Shown: positions 1-11,396 of the stretch, one piece after another
How the letters are laid out: every line of letters starts with the position of its first letter
Numbering within the stretch: position 1 is the first letter of the stretch
NCBI GenBank assembly: GCA_013420905.1
Contig: JAAXNY010000001.1
Location: 5,642,001 to 5,706,000 of the forward strand
Origin: Collybia mongolica
Taxonomy: Eukaryota > Basidiomycota > Agaricomycetes > Agaricales > Clitocybaceae
DNA length: 64,000 bases
Reading direction: 5' to 3'
Notes under the pieces: model-generated
Seen by the model: the letters and a program-made list of their open reading frames with translations, nothing else
What the model was told of the DNA's origin: nothing
Database searches by the model: none
Program-made: the position numbers and the translations under genes

Positions 1-208
1 ATTCCCCAAGCATCAAATATATTGAGCAAGCCAGATATGGAGAATCCCTACTACCTGCCCCAAAACCCATGGTTAAATTTTTTTCTCAACCCTGGTGGTA
101 ATTATGTTGATTTCTCTTTGGGGTCCGAACTTACTCAAACTCAAATCTTATAAAGGCTCACTATTTTCTGTGTTTCTCAACATCCCCCTTGTCTATCTCA
201 ATCTTCTC

Positions 209-420
209 ATGGCAAAAACTACTACATCTAAGGGGTCAACACAAGCTGGCAAATCAATGTCAGCTTCAAATGCATCCAAAAGAAAGGCTTCAACAGGTAT
301 AAGTTTACTTTATATTTAAATTTGTCTCATAGAACTAGATCATTTATATATTTTATGACCAGCTACACAGGTAAATACATCAGGAGTGAAGGCCATGCAA
401 GCTCAAATCAAGAAACTGAA
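209..420 (+). pseudogene. 5' fragment of an unidentified gene
   Basis: A start codon at 209 opens a Ser/Thr/Lys-rich N-terminus (starts MAKTTTSKGS) that reads to about 294. A GT-AG intron probably follows (about 295-362), then a short lysine-rich stretch (VKAMQAQIKKLKG) before stops appear. It lies just left of the inverted-arm element at about 497, so it may be the 5' end of the gene relic in that element or a host gene cut by it. No family is recognised. Bases 1-208 show nothing else. This is inference from reading frame only. Confidence 0.25.
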
Positions 421-2980
421 AGGTGATGCCTGTTTAATTTCTTTTATCTTTATTATGCTAATTTGACCAGCCAAACTCACTACCTTCTCACTGTGAAACT
501 GGAAATGGATGAAATTCAACCCATATTTCATCCCCTTAAGTAATGAATTTAACACATTAATATATGAAATTCATCCCAAAGATGTATGAAAAAACACCCT
601 CTGTGGAGGGAAAAAAGGAGGAAAAACCCCCCCTTAAGGTATGATTTAGTGGATGAATTTCATACGAAATTTGTCCATATTCATACCCCTGATTGTCAAG
701 GCTATGGGATGAATTTCATTCCACCATAGGTGGAAAAAACAACTGTTGTGGGAGGTAATTCCTACCAATATGGGATTAATTTAATACCTTGATGGGCGAA
801 AATAGCAATGTTTTTTGGGGTAACATTGCTATAAAATTTTAAGGCTATGGGATGAATTTCATACCATTGCAGGTGAGAATAATAGCTTTTGTGGGGATTA
901 ATTTCATGCTATTTACATCACTTAAATTCGAATTCATTCTTTCTTCCCTGTTATCAATAAACACACTTCATCCATTTTGTACAGTTAAGGTTTAACATCC
1001 ATAAGATCTAAGGTATTGTAATTTGAATGCTCTATCAACTAGTATACCACTGATTCATATCCTCATTCTGAAGTTCCTGATCACCAGCATTACCAACCAG
1101 ACTGCAAACACAACACTGTGATTTGTTAGAATCATGTATTGAGATTAGTAATGAAAAAACTTACCCAAATGGCCCCATATAAATCCTTGTCATCCTGAAG
1201 CTGTACCTGGAGACAGAACCCATTTCCAGTGATGCCACACAGTGGGTATGGAATAGGACTCCCTACTTTTTCTTTAGCATGAACAACTTTACCTAAGGTG
1301 GTGAGTTCAGCTGGTCAGATTAGTATAATAAAGATAAAAAAAATTAAGTAATGGGTGGAAGTTGTTGGTCTTCGTTCGTGCACTGCCAGACTGCCTATTG
1401 TCCTTGTTGACCTCATTGTAATGAAGTCATCTGTAAAACGGGTCAATGTTAATGTGCTTTGGATTAGATTGGATAGACAGACATACTGAGACCCCCTCAT
1501 TGTCCACCTGCACTTTGAGGTCAACAAAGTGGTGTACCATGTTGAGGACATTGTCAGGCATGGTCTTGTCCTGCATACCAATGACGTCCTTAGGTTTCCT
1601 GTAAGATCATTATTAGCATTTAATAATATTCTTAACAAAGCCTTATAGTTTGTATTGGAATTCAAATGACTACTACAAGTATTACTATAGTAATTGTAAT
1701 CTATTACTCTACAAATTGTAATCTATCAATGAAGAGTGCTTACTACGAGGGGGAGGATGGGAGGCAGCCAACACGCAATGGTGGTGGTACAAGAGCAAGA
1801 GGAAAAGCATGTGAAAGTGGCTGCCAACACATGATATAGCTCGGAATTTTCAGCCATCAGGCATCTCGGTCAACGGGGCCTTGTGATCAAATGTGGGAAT
1901 GCTGACAAATTTTATTTATTCAAATTGTATATTATTTGTTATTAATAGGAGGCTGAAAAATGTGCACCCCACCGGGTTTGAACAGTCACAGGGAGGATCA
2001 TTATGTAATATTAAAATTTTCAGCATGGATAACCACTGGGCAAGACTGGCATTCCCAGCTAAGAGATAAATGGCCTCAAGTCAACAAAAACAGGTCACAT
2101 GATATGGAGGCACATGCCACAGTCACATTACTGTTGCCACACTTTTGTTATGAGTTCTTTATCGACCCTGTTTTCGGGCAAAAAGGTTGATTCATTGATT
2201 CATATTTCAACACCATGGGAAAATATTTCCATAATGGGATTTTTCTTCTCTTATGGCTTTTTACAGCATTTCTCCACAAATACAAAGTATTGTGACATAA
2301 TTTACATGTATTTGGGATGCTTACATAATGCTTTTGATGATGCCATCAAAATTATGCATATCTAATATTTCAAAGCATCGCGGTTCAAAATTGATTTTGT
2401 GATTTTCTCCATAACCAGTAAAGCTATTAACTTTGTTTTTATATGTTTGGAATGTACAAACATGGCTCTACAATTTCCTTGTTGAGCATATTTTTCCCAC
2501 GGTCTATTTTGAGCGAAATATCAGAAATGTCCAGATTCAGCTAGTTTTGAAGGTCTGTGTGTTATGCCAGGGATGAATAAACATCTTAAAACATGACCCT
2601 TGTGGGAAATTACACTAAACATTGGAATAATCAACAACTACTACTATATTTACCTGAAATACATACAAAGAGGATTGATTTCTCTATTTATTGACACATG
2701 TTACATGATCTATTATAAGTATACCAAATACATGACAACAATCTAAATGCTTATTTAGTATACATGATCCTGGTAAAAGTTAGTTCTGATGGTTTTTGTG
2801 TTTTCTCCATAACCAGGCAAGCTATGGCATTGGGCTTTGTGCACAGGCATTGCTTGTTTACTTGGTAACATTTTCCCATGGTCACATGACCTCTATAAAC
2901 TATCATCTACATTGTTTCTAGTCATTTTTACAACTTCCTGAATGTAGAATGGACTTATTTCTCCTAAGAAAAGAAATAAA

Positions 2981-3025
2981 GAATGAGTACCTGCCACACA
3001 GTGTGTTGGCCCACTCCACCCAAGT
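2981..3025 (+). repeat. 45-bp dispersed repeat, copy 1
   Basis: This stretch (core CCACACAGTGTGTTGG followed by CCCACTCCACCC) recurs in inverted orientation at 21683-21727. The core is nearly self-complementary. The similarity stops quickly on both sides, which suggests the end of a mobile element or a small dispersed motif. Confidence 0.6.
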
Positions 3026-3454
3026 AGAACATTAGTAGATAAAATAGTAAGTAAACTCTTATATGTAAGTCAGTAATTTATAATAGTAAAAGAAAGTAAG
3101 TGAGTCTGCACAGACTCTGTGGAGTCCATGCAGAGTCTGTGCAGAGTCCACAAGGACATGTGGGGGACTGTAAAATACAGGAAAATCATCCTATATATCC
3201 CCTTTTATGGGATGAAATTCACCCCTTTTATTAGATGAAAATCATCCCATATAATTCACCCCTTATGGGATGAAATTCATTCCATTAATAGATGGTATTT
3301 TAACAGTACAATTTCACCCTCTTAAAGGATGAAATATGTGGGATGAAATTTCATCCTATTTTCATACCCTTTAATTTCATCCACTAAACTTAGTAAAAAC
3401 CCTTTTCATCCATTAAGTGGGGGAAAAACCACCCCCACCAGGTGCACAGTGTCT

Positions 3455-4067
3455 GCAAAGCTGCTCATGCTAAAGAAAAAGTGAGGAAACTTATTCCGCG
3501 CCCTCCATGTGGTGTTGCTGGAAATGGATTCTGTCTCCAGGCTGCAATGCAGCTTCAGGATCACAAGAAATTATATGGAGCAATTCAGGTAGGTTTTTTC
3601 ACTACTAATCTCAATACATGATTCCAACAAATCACAGTGCTGTGTTTGCAGTCTGGTTGGTAATGCTGGGCTCGACTATACAGTTGTTTGGCACAAACAA
3701 CCTACCCCCGTCATTGCTCAAATTATAAGTGTGGTAAGTTTCTTTCTGTTTTCATTCCCTTGTATCTTATATGATTTCTTCAGGCTCAAACTTGGCACAA
3801 ATATCTCAAACAGTTCCCTCATGGCCTGTTGAAGAATTCATAAAATCACATTTGAAAAATAAGCATGCCTTTGCTCATAGATGTGGGTACCTCAAGGAAC
3901 CTAGTATTATGGTGGATGGCAGTATGGATAGTGATGGAGTGGTGGGAGATGAAGAGGATGAGAATAATGATATGGATGAAGAGGAAGGTAGTGATGAGGA
4001 GGATGAGGACCAGGAGAATAATGATCAGGAACTCCAGAATGAGAGATATGAATCAGAGGTGTTCTAG
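3455..4067 (+). pseudogene. Relic coding sequence with acidic C-terminus (right arm)
   Basis: An exon reading ...KLIPRPPCGVAGNGFC...KLYGAIQ ends at 3588 before a GTAGGT donor; the acceptor is near 3651. A second block (VGNAGLDYTVVWHKQ) is followed by another intron with its acceptor at about 3782. The last exon (VPSWPVEEFIKSHLK...) ends in a very acidic tail rich in Asp/Glu and stops at 4067. The first splice junction does not keep frame, so I treat it as a relic. The left arm holds a shorter minus-strand version at about 1050-1290. The family is not recognised; it could be an accessory gene carried by the element or a captured host exon set. Confidence 0.4.
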
Positions 4068-4556
4068 TTAAGAGAGCATTCAAATTACAATATCTTAGAT
4101 CTTATGAATGTTAAACCTTAACTGTACCAAATGGATGAAGTATTTTTATTGATAACAGGGAACAAAGAATGAATTTAAGTAATATAAATGGTATGAAATT
4201 CATCCCTACAAAGGCTGTTATTCCCACCTGTGATGGTATGAAATCCATCCCATAGCCTCAAGAATTGGCAGTAATGTTACCCCAAAAAACATTGCTATTC
4301 TCACCCATCAAGGTATTAAATTAATCCCATATTGATAGGACTTACCTCCCACAATGGTTGTTTTTTTCACCTATGGTGGAATGAAATTCATCCACTAAAT
4401 CATACCTTAAGGGGGGATTTTTCCTCCTTTTTTTCCCTCCACAGAGGGTGTTTTTTCATACATCTTTGGGATGAATTTCATATATTAATGTGTTAAATTC
4501 ATTACTTAAGGGGATGAAATATGGGTTGAATTTCATCCATTTCCAGTTTCAGTGGT

Positions 4557-5486
4557 TATGGTCTGCGAAGGGTGAGACTCGATCTGAGTGGAGCGTTTAT
4601 AAGACAGCTATTTAGATATCGTCCTCGCTACTCGAATGAACCAAATTCAGTTGGAGAACTTCTAGACTGGATTCATCCTCTTTCATGCGATTAAAGAAGT
4701 TCCCCTCCTGATCACTGACCGAAGTACCTCCCAACATATATTTTAATTTGGCGAGATATTGAACTTGGCAGGAAATCAGACAGAATAGCCTAGTCATATT
4801 CCTTCGCGTTGGTCCAGCGGCGTGCTACGATAAAGCCACAAACTTCGAGGAGTTGACCTAGGTTAGTGAATACGTGGAAACTGTATGCGTTCGGTGTAGC
4901 TGAGTTAGCTGATTGGTTTAAAGGTCAACGGAGCTGATGGATACAAAGGCCAGGCTGATTGTTGTACCGGGCATCGATAGCTGCGGTAAGCTACTGATAC
5001 CTATGAAAATAAAATTTAGCACGTTACGACAGACACAAGAAGACTCCATGCTAGGATCCAATTTGTCGCATGATATGGTACAGTGCCTCCCCTAACAATT
5101 TTGTCGTTAACCTTTCTACAATTATTGGATACGCTACACATAATCGTTGGATGATGCCGCCACTTGCTGAAGTCTGGAGCTTTCGTATCGCTTGCAGAAG
5201 GGGGATAATGGGAGATAAAGTGGGATCAATTAATAAAGAAGGCCGAAGTGCTTATATATAGTCACGCAACTCACAGTCACAAGGTGTGACAAATCCTACG
5301 TAATCCAAAAGAGAAATTGAGGATTTGAGCAAACTTCAACGTTTGACCGCAAACTCCCCGTTTCCTGCAAGGAATAACACAGCCATTAGCTCAGGTATGA
5401 AAACTTTCTTATGTCGAGACTCATCACAACTCAAGGGAAGCTCGTAGTCGTGCTTTACAGCCGGAAAGCTCGGGGAAAGTCGACGT
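4557..5486. other. Intergenic region upstream of Lon
   Basis: This is ordinary-composition DNA between the inverted-arm element and Lon. A TATATATAG box lies near 5250, about 230 bp before the Lon start, and could belong to its promoter. A 61-codon minus-strand reading frame (4612-4797) has an acidic C-terminus but no support. No gene is called. Confidence 0.4.
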
Positions 5487-8400
5487 ATGAGTTGGTTAGG
5501 GTGGCATGGTCTTCGACTGGCCGCAGCCTCGTCTGCGCGCCATACATGTAGGCGTTCAGCTTTTACGCTTGAGCTGAGTAGACGAACACTTATGACATCA
5601 ACACCGGTGACGTTTGCTCGTCCATCCAAGTCACTCTATTCGCCACGGTGGATCAACCCCAAGAACGGACCAGACGGAAAACCCATCATTGAAGAGGCAG
5701 AGGAGGAAACAGCACAGCTCGAAGAGGATAAACCGTCGGACGCGGCGAACCCCCCCTCAGACTCTTCTTCATCCGACTCTCAGGCGCCTGCAGCTCCTCC
5801 CGACTCGTCCGACTCTTCAGATGCCCCACCCACACCCCCGTCGTCCTCTAGTCCGAAATCCACCCCGGCAGGCTCAATAGCAAAACAATCTGTTCCCGAA
5901 GTATACCCTCAGGTGCTCGCGCTGCCCATCGCACGGCGGCCGCTGTTCCCGGGGTTCTACAAGGCGGTCGTGATTCGGAACCCGCAGGTGGTGGCGGCAA
6001 TCAAGGACATGATGAAGCGCGGGCAGCCGTACCTGGGGGCGTTTCTGCTGAAGGACGAGAACACGGACAGCGACGTTATCACGGACATCAACTCGGTGCA
6101 CCCAGTCGGGGTGTTTGCGCAGATCACGAGCGTGTTTGCGGCGTCGTCGTCGGGCAAGGAGGGTGAGGACAGGGAGGAAGGGCTCACTGCTGTACTGTAC
6201 CCGCACCGGAGGATCAAGATCACGGAACTGGTGAAGGCTGGAGGGATGGCCAAGGTCGAGTCGAGCACGGAAGATGACCGACAGACGGTTGAACCACCGA
6301 CAATGGAAGGTGATCTGTCTACTATATCTATATCTGCTTGATCTCACTTCTGTTTTCAGGCCCCGTTCAAACAGCGTTCCTGCTCTCGCACAACGTTTCA
6401 GTGGTGCGGGTGGAGAATCTAGTGACAAAGGCGTACAACAAGGACGACCAGTACATCCGAGCGTTCATGTCGGAGATCGTGTCGGTATTCAAGGACATTG
6501 CGCAGCTGAACCCGCTGTTCCGGGACCAGATCACGAACTTCTCGATCAACCAGGTGGCGTCGAACGTATTTGACGAGCCGGACAAGCTGGCGGACTTTGC
6601 AGCGGCGGTGTCGAGCGGGGAAGTGGGAGAGTTGCAGGACGTGCTGGAGAGCTTGGTGGTAGACGACAGGCTGCGGAAGGCGCTGCTGGTGCTGAAGAAG
6701 GAGCTGATCAACGCGCAGCTGCAGTCGAAGCTGTCGCGGGACGTGGACAGCAAGATCGCGAAGCGGCAGCGCGAGTACTACCTGATGGAGCAGCTCAAGG
6801 GCATCAAGAAGGAGCTGGGGATGGAGAGTGACGGGAAGGACAAGCTGATCGAGAAGTTCAGGGAACGGGCACGGGAGCTGAAGATGCCCGAGGTAGTACG
6901 GAAGGTGTTTGACGAGGAGCTGAACAAGCTGGCTGGGCTGGAGCCTGCGGCGAGCGAAGCCAGTGTGACGAGGAACTACTTGGAGTGGATCACGCAGGTT
7001 GGTGGCTGGCTGCCTTCGCTGGGGTCGGGGTACTGACTAGACGAGGTTATAGATTCCATGGGGCACACACACGCCGGAGAACTTCTCGCTCCCGAATGCA
7101 CAGCGGATCCTGGACGCGGACCATTACGGGCTGACGGACATCAAGTCGCGGATCCTCGAGTTCCTCGCGGTGGGCAAGCTCCGAGGCTCTGTGCAGGGTA
7201 AAATCATCTGCCTCGTCGGCCCGCCTGGTGTTGGCAAGACTAGTATCGGGAAGTCGATCGCGGGCGCGCTTGGTCGGAGGTTCTTTAGGTTTTCGGTTGG
7301 TGGGCTGACCGATGTTGCGGAGATCAAGGGTCACAGGAGGACTTATGTTGGGTGCGTACCTTTTCTACTTGTGTTATCCTTGTTGGGTATCTGAGTTTTT
7401 ATGTAGTGCGCTTCCCGGAAAGATCATACAAGCCTTGAAACGTGTCGGCACGGAGAACCCGCTTGTACTCATCGATGAGGTTGACAAGATCGGACGCGGA
7501 ATCAACGGTGACCCCGCCAGCGCCTTGTTGGAGATGTTGGACCCTGAGCAGAACAACAGCTTCTTGGACCACTAGTTCGTCATTACTCGTCGTCTACCTC
7601 GAGTTTTGTTCTAACTTATCTGTTCAGCATGGACCTCCCTGTTGATCTCTCTCGTGTGCTGTTTGTCTGCACTGGTACGCTATGTTTCGCCCTTACGTTA
7701 ACGTTCATTAACCTTGAAGTTCATTAGCGAACAACCTCGACACCATCCCCGCTCCCCTTCTTGACCGAATGGAGGTCCTCGAGGTCAGCGGCTACGTCTC
7801 GGAAGAAAAGGCCGTCATTGCAGAACGATACCTCGCACCCCAAGCTCGCGAAGCCTCAGGGCTCGGCAGTGCTGACGTGATTTTGGAGAGAGAGGCAGTA
7901 GATGTTTTGATCAAATACTACTGCCGCGAGAGTGGAGTCCGGAATCTCAAGAAACATATTGACAAGGTATGCCTTGGCCTTTTCTCTTTTTGAAGTGCCG
8001 TATATTGATGGTGTTTTGTGATAGATATATCGCAAGGCTGCGCTCAAGGTCGTCCAGGAACTTGGGGAGGAAACTTTTCCCGAGCCTGAAGTAGCCACCG
8101 CTGCGTCAACGGCTTCGCAGTCGACGGAGAGCCCAGTGGAGGGCACTGAGACCACTACACCACCGTCCGAGACTTCAGGTAGCGAATCTTCGTCTACTAG
8201 CGAATCCACATCAGATCTCGAGACGTCATCTGAGACTGCTGCCTCGACACCACCCACATCGCCAGCAGATACGACGCCAAACCCGTCCGAGGACGACCCT
8301 AAAACTGTTACCACCCAGCAACGCAAGCCGCTTCCCATACCGGATTCAGTGCATGTGAGGATCACGCCTGAGACGCTGAAGGACTATGTGGGCCCCCCTG

Positions 8401-9147
8401 TGTACCAAAAGGATCGGATGTATTCTGTACCCCCGCCACCTGGCGTCAGCACTGGCCTGGGGTACTTGGGTAACGGGTCAGGTGCGGTCATGCCTATCGA
8501 AGCCATGGTAACCTTCCTTTCTTCCTTCAGATTTACTCACGTTGACGTTACGTTCTCTAGAGTATGCCGGGCAAGGGCGGGCTCCAGCTCACGGGTAAAT
8601 TGGGAGAAGTCATCCGAGAGAGCGCGCAGATTGGCCTTAGCTGGGTGAAGAGCCATGCGTTCGAGCTGGGCATCACGACGAGCGCAGGCGACCAGTTTTT
8701 GAATGAGCGTGACGTCCATGTGCATATGCCTGAAGGGAGCATCGGCAAGGAGGGCCCGAGCGCAGGCACAGCTATCCTGTCCGCCTTTGTGTCGCTGTTC
8801 ACGAGAACGAAGATTAATCCGGATATCGGTATGTGGGATTTTATGTGTTGGTCCGCCCGTTGTTGGACCTGAACTTGTGTTCGTTTATAGCGATGACGGG
8901 CGAAATCTCGCTTGTTGGTCAGGTCCTCCCCGTCGGGGGTCTGAAGGAGAAGATCCTTGCTGCTCACCGTGCCGGAATCAAAACTATTATTGCGCCTGCG
9001 GCTAATCGCGCAGATATAGAAGAAAACGTCCCCGAGAGCGTCAAGACAGGTATAAGGTTTGTCTACGTGGAGACTGTTCGGGAGGTGCTAGACGAAGTCT
9101 TCCGTGGGGAGCCGATCATGGAGCGGTGGAAGGATACATTGTCGTAA
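5487..9147 (+). CDS. PIM1: Mitochondrial Lon protease (PIM1-type)
   Basis: This is an ATP-dependent serine protease of the mitochondrial matrix that degrades damaged proteins and binds mtDNA. Exons are 5487-6309, 6360-6997, 7053-7351, 7407-7574, 7628-7674, 7728-7966, 8025-8507, 8561-8828 and 8891-9147. They join in frame to 1073 residues, a normal length for mitochondrial Lon. The Arg/Ser-rich N-terminus fits a targeting peptide. The substrate-binding LON domain starts at [14 protein letters not shown]. Walker A is GPPGVGKTS (about residue 543) and Walker B is LVLIDEVDK (about 606). The proteolytic dyad is Ser in GPSAG (about 966) and Lys in GGLKEK (about 1007). An unusual low-complexity Ser/Thr/Glu/Pro linker of about 80 residues sits between the AAA and protease domains (8090-8330). 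All introns are 50-62 bp. The gene appears intact and CpG-rich. Confidence 0.96.
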
Positions 9148-9645
9148 ATAAATTAATAGGTATGTCTCCGATACAGCGATCGTGTGTTCGGGGAACTGAT
9201 TGGCTGGTTTTGTGATAGTGGCATATTATTACTAGATGCGCTAGATCACTGACATTGTTTCGTATTGCAACTGTATTTCATAAGCATATTAATCCCAGCT
9301 CATGCTTTTGTCCGCATCATGGACCCCCACGACGAATGATCTCAGCTTTGGTAATGTTGTTTGTCTGGCTGAAGCTTGCCTTCAGGAATGGAGGAGAATG
9401 CACAGAATAGAACATAGCCTAGTGGCCTGGCTAAGCTACGTTGTAAGCTGTTACAGGGTTAAAGCCCTCCGCCAAAGAAAGGAACAACTTGAGTGTCGGC
9501 GGATTAGCTGCACTCTAATCTCCCATAAGCTTATGTAGACTCTACTAGACTTGACTAGGTAGTCAATAAACTGATTTTAGACTATTTACCAGACTGTCTA
9601 TATACTACGTACTAGACTTACCTAGTAGAATAGTCTACTAGACTA
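9148..9645. other. Intergenic region downstream of Lon
   Basis: It contains the Lon 3' flank and, at 9535-9645, a cluster of short interleaved palindromes built from TAGACT/AGTCTA (for example TAGTCTACTAGACTA). No gene is seen. Confidence 0.4.
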
Positions 9646-9652
9646 TATATTA

Positions 9653-10496
9653 TGGGGATGGGCAATGCTTAGTAATTTTGCGTACTGATGAAATTTCACT
9701 GATCAGTAATATTATTGATTAAATTAAATTCATTAATAATTCAGCTAAATTTGGTGACCCACAGCTCTTCTGGTGTATATTCCAGTGCTTAACACACACT
9801 GAGGGCTGTCTGTCCTTTATGACAAAGTACATGCTTTATATTTATTCAGGATTTCCACTGTTCAGGCAGTTAGAAAGCATTGGCATGGCAGGAGCTGCTG
9901 ATTTGCTGATTTAGATGTGGCTGTGCCGTGATGATCGCGTGTGCACTGCGGCACACATGAGTGGATGTGGAACGCATTTTGCAGATACTTACCGCCACCT
10001 CTCATACCATTAATGAAACTTTTCCATATGCACTAGGAGAATATGTTTTTGAATACAGATATACATTTTATTGAACCACTATCTTATAAAGTCAAAAACA
10101 ATGTAGATCCTTGCAAGTAGTCCTTTAACTTTTTATTGTCAGAGGCTCATTTTTAGGTCTTGAGTCATTGGTCAATCTTGTTCCTACACATTAAGACTAC
10201 AATTTCTTAAATCTAGATTTTCTGGCTGTTGTAGCAATGTGTCAGAATAGCACTGCTTGGCACAACTTATCTACAAAAGAAAAAGATTTTAAAAGATCTG
10301 TATTTAACATTTTGTTGGGAGTAAAATTCTGAGTTAGTTTGTCTTTGAATTGAGTGTTCCAAGTGATTATGGAAGCTGAAAAATGCAAAACCATTCTCTC
10401 CAGTGAATTTGTTAGTCTATTTACAGTCCAATTAAGTTTATTTACCAGTGGCTATTTGCATCAGTATGCAAAATTACTAAGCATTGCCCACCCCCA
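9653..10496. mobile_element. MITE-like element, 844 bp
   Basis: The ends are inverted repeats of about 37 bp (starting TGGGGRTGGGCAATGC, R = A or G). A perfect 7-bp direct repeat TATATTA flanks it at 9646-9652 and 10497-10503, the signature of a target-site duplication. The interior has no coding potential, so it must be mobilised by another element. The superfamily is unassigned; a 7-8 bp duplication would fit hAT-like or similar DNA transposons. Confidence 0.75.
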
Positions 10497-10503
10497 TATA
10501 TTA

Positions 10504-10963
10504 GGCTTGAACTACCAGATAGGCTATATAAATAGCAGTCTATTTGAACCATCTGTAAGGGGGTGCATTGCACCAAGCATCATGGAAGGGAGGGCAGATT
10601 TGATCCCACAGGGAAGGCTGGGGCCACCAATGGACAGGGTGGGTTTAGTCACAGGTGGTGGTAGAAGAATCCAAGACTAGGGCTGCACATTATACCATAT
10701 ATGGCATATGGCTGTATAATCTATGGTTCTGATGGTGACAGGTTTGCTGTAATTATGACTGTACACCCTTTGGTGGCAAGCCTAATGGCACAGTATGGGT
10801 GCCAATATGGCCATTGATGGGCTAATATAGGCATACAGCTAATAGATCTTACAATAATTCTGCGAGTATTGGATATATGCCCTCTTGTTGTGTTGTGATT
10901 GCACTTCTTGCTTCAAGGGACTGTTTTTGACAGTGGAATATCTGTAATATGCAAGAGTACAGC
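10504..10963. other. Transposon debris with hAT-like end
   Basis: At 10676 the sequence CTAGGGCTGCACATTATACC resembles repeat ends at 29273, 31353 and 54594, followed by repeats of the type GGCATATGGCTGTAT. This suggests the end of a hAT-like or other small DNA element. No gene is present. Confidence 0.4.
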
Positions 10964-11396
10964 TGTTATTGATGATTTTACCAGTGTTACAAATTCCCTA
11001 TTCATGTGTTCTACTCACTCTTTTCCTTTTACACATCATTGATTACACATGCTTAACAATATCAGCCAACTCTTATCTCTAAGATTCCATATATACATTC
11101 CATTTTTCATGCTTACTCATCCCCTTATCTATATAACCAATAGCACTAATCCCTCCTATCTATACAACCAATAGCATAAACCATGCTTATCTATGCTTAT
11201 TGGACTCATACATATATATAGGGATATTCTAGCTTAGTTAGTTCTTTAGCTTGACCTAGCTGAATTCACCTTATTCACCTACCTTGACTCCTCAATGTGA
11301 ACTCAATCCTACTCCCCTTATAAAGGGAGTAGTGTATCATTGAATGAATGATCTGACTTAGCCCTACTGAGGGAGTCATTAGACATTGGACTTACA
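10964..11396 (+). repeat. Probable 5' LTR of the gypsy element
   Basis: This stretch starts TGTTATTG and ends TTACA, has a TATATATA box near 11213 and lies just before the gag reading frame, as expected for an LTR. No 3' partner is in the window because the element is truncated, so the boundaries are tentative. Confidence 0.4.

Larger units (their letters stand above)
497..4556. mobile_element. Decayed element with long inverted arms
   Basis: The left arm (about 497-1300) is the reverse complement of the right arm (about 3455-4556). The ends read CACTG...AAACTGG on the left and CCAGTTTCAGTG on the right. Such CACT/AGTG ends recall CACTA-type DNA transposons, but I see no convincing target-site duplication and no transposase. 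The arms carry the same coding relic on opposite strands, and the left arm lacks about 350 bp present in the right. Many copies of a palindromic core (GGATGAAATTCATCC and variants) dot both arms. The centre (1300-3450) is AT-rich and holds no recognisable gene. Confidence 0.5.

Noticed and set aside
4612..4797. 61-codon minus-strand frame with acidic end
   Set aside because: Too short and unsupported; no visible promoter or homologous feature.
5874..6428. Minus-strand open frame of 184 codons
   Set aside because: Antisense to a confident Lon exon; Arg/Pro-rich composition is a by-product of the GC-rich coding strand.
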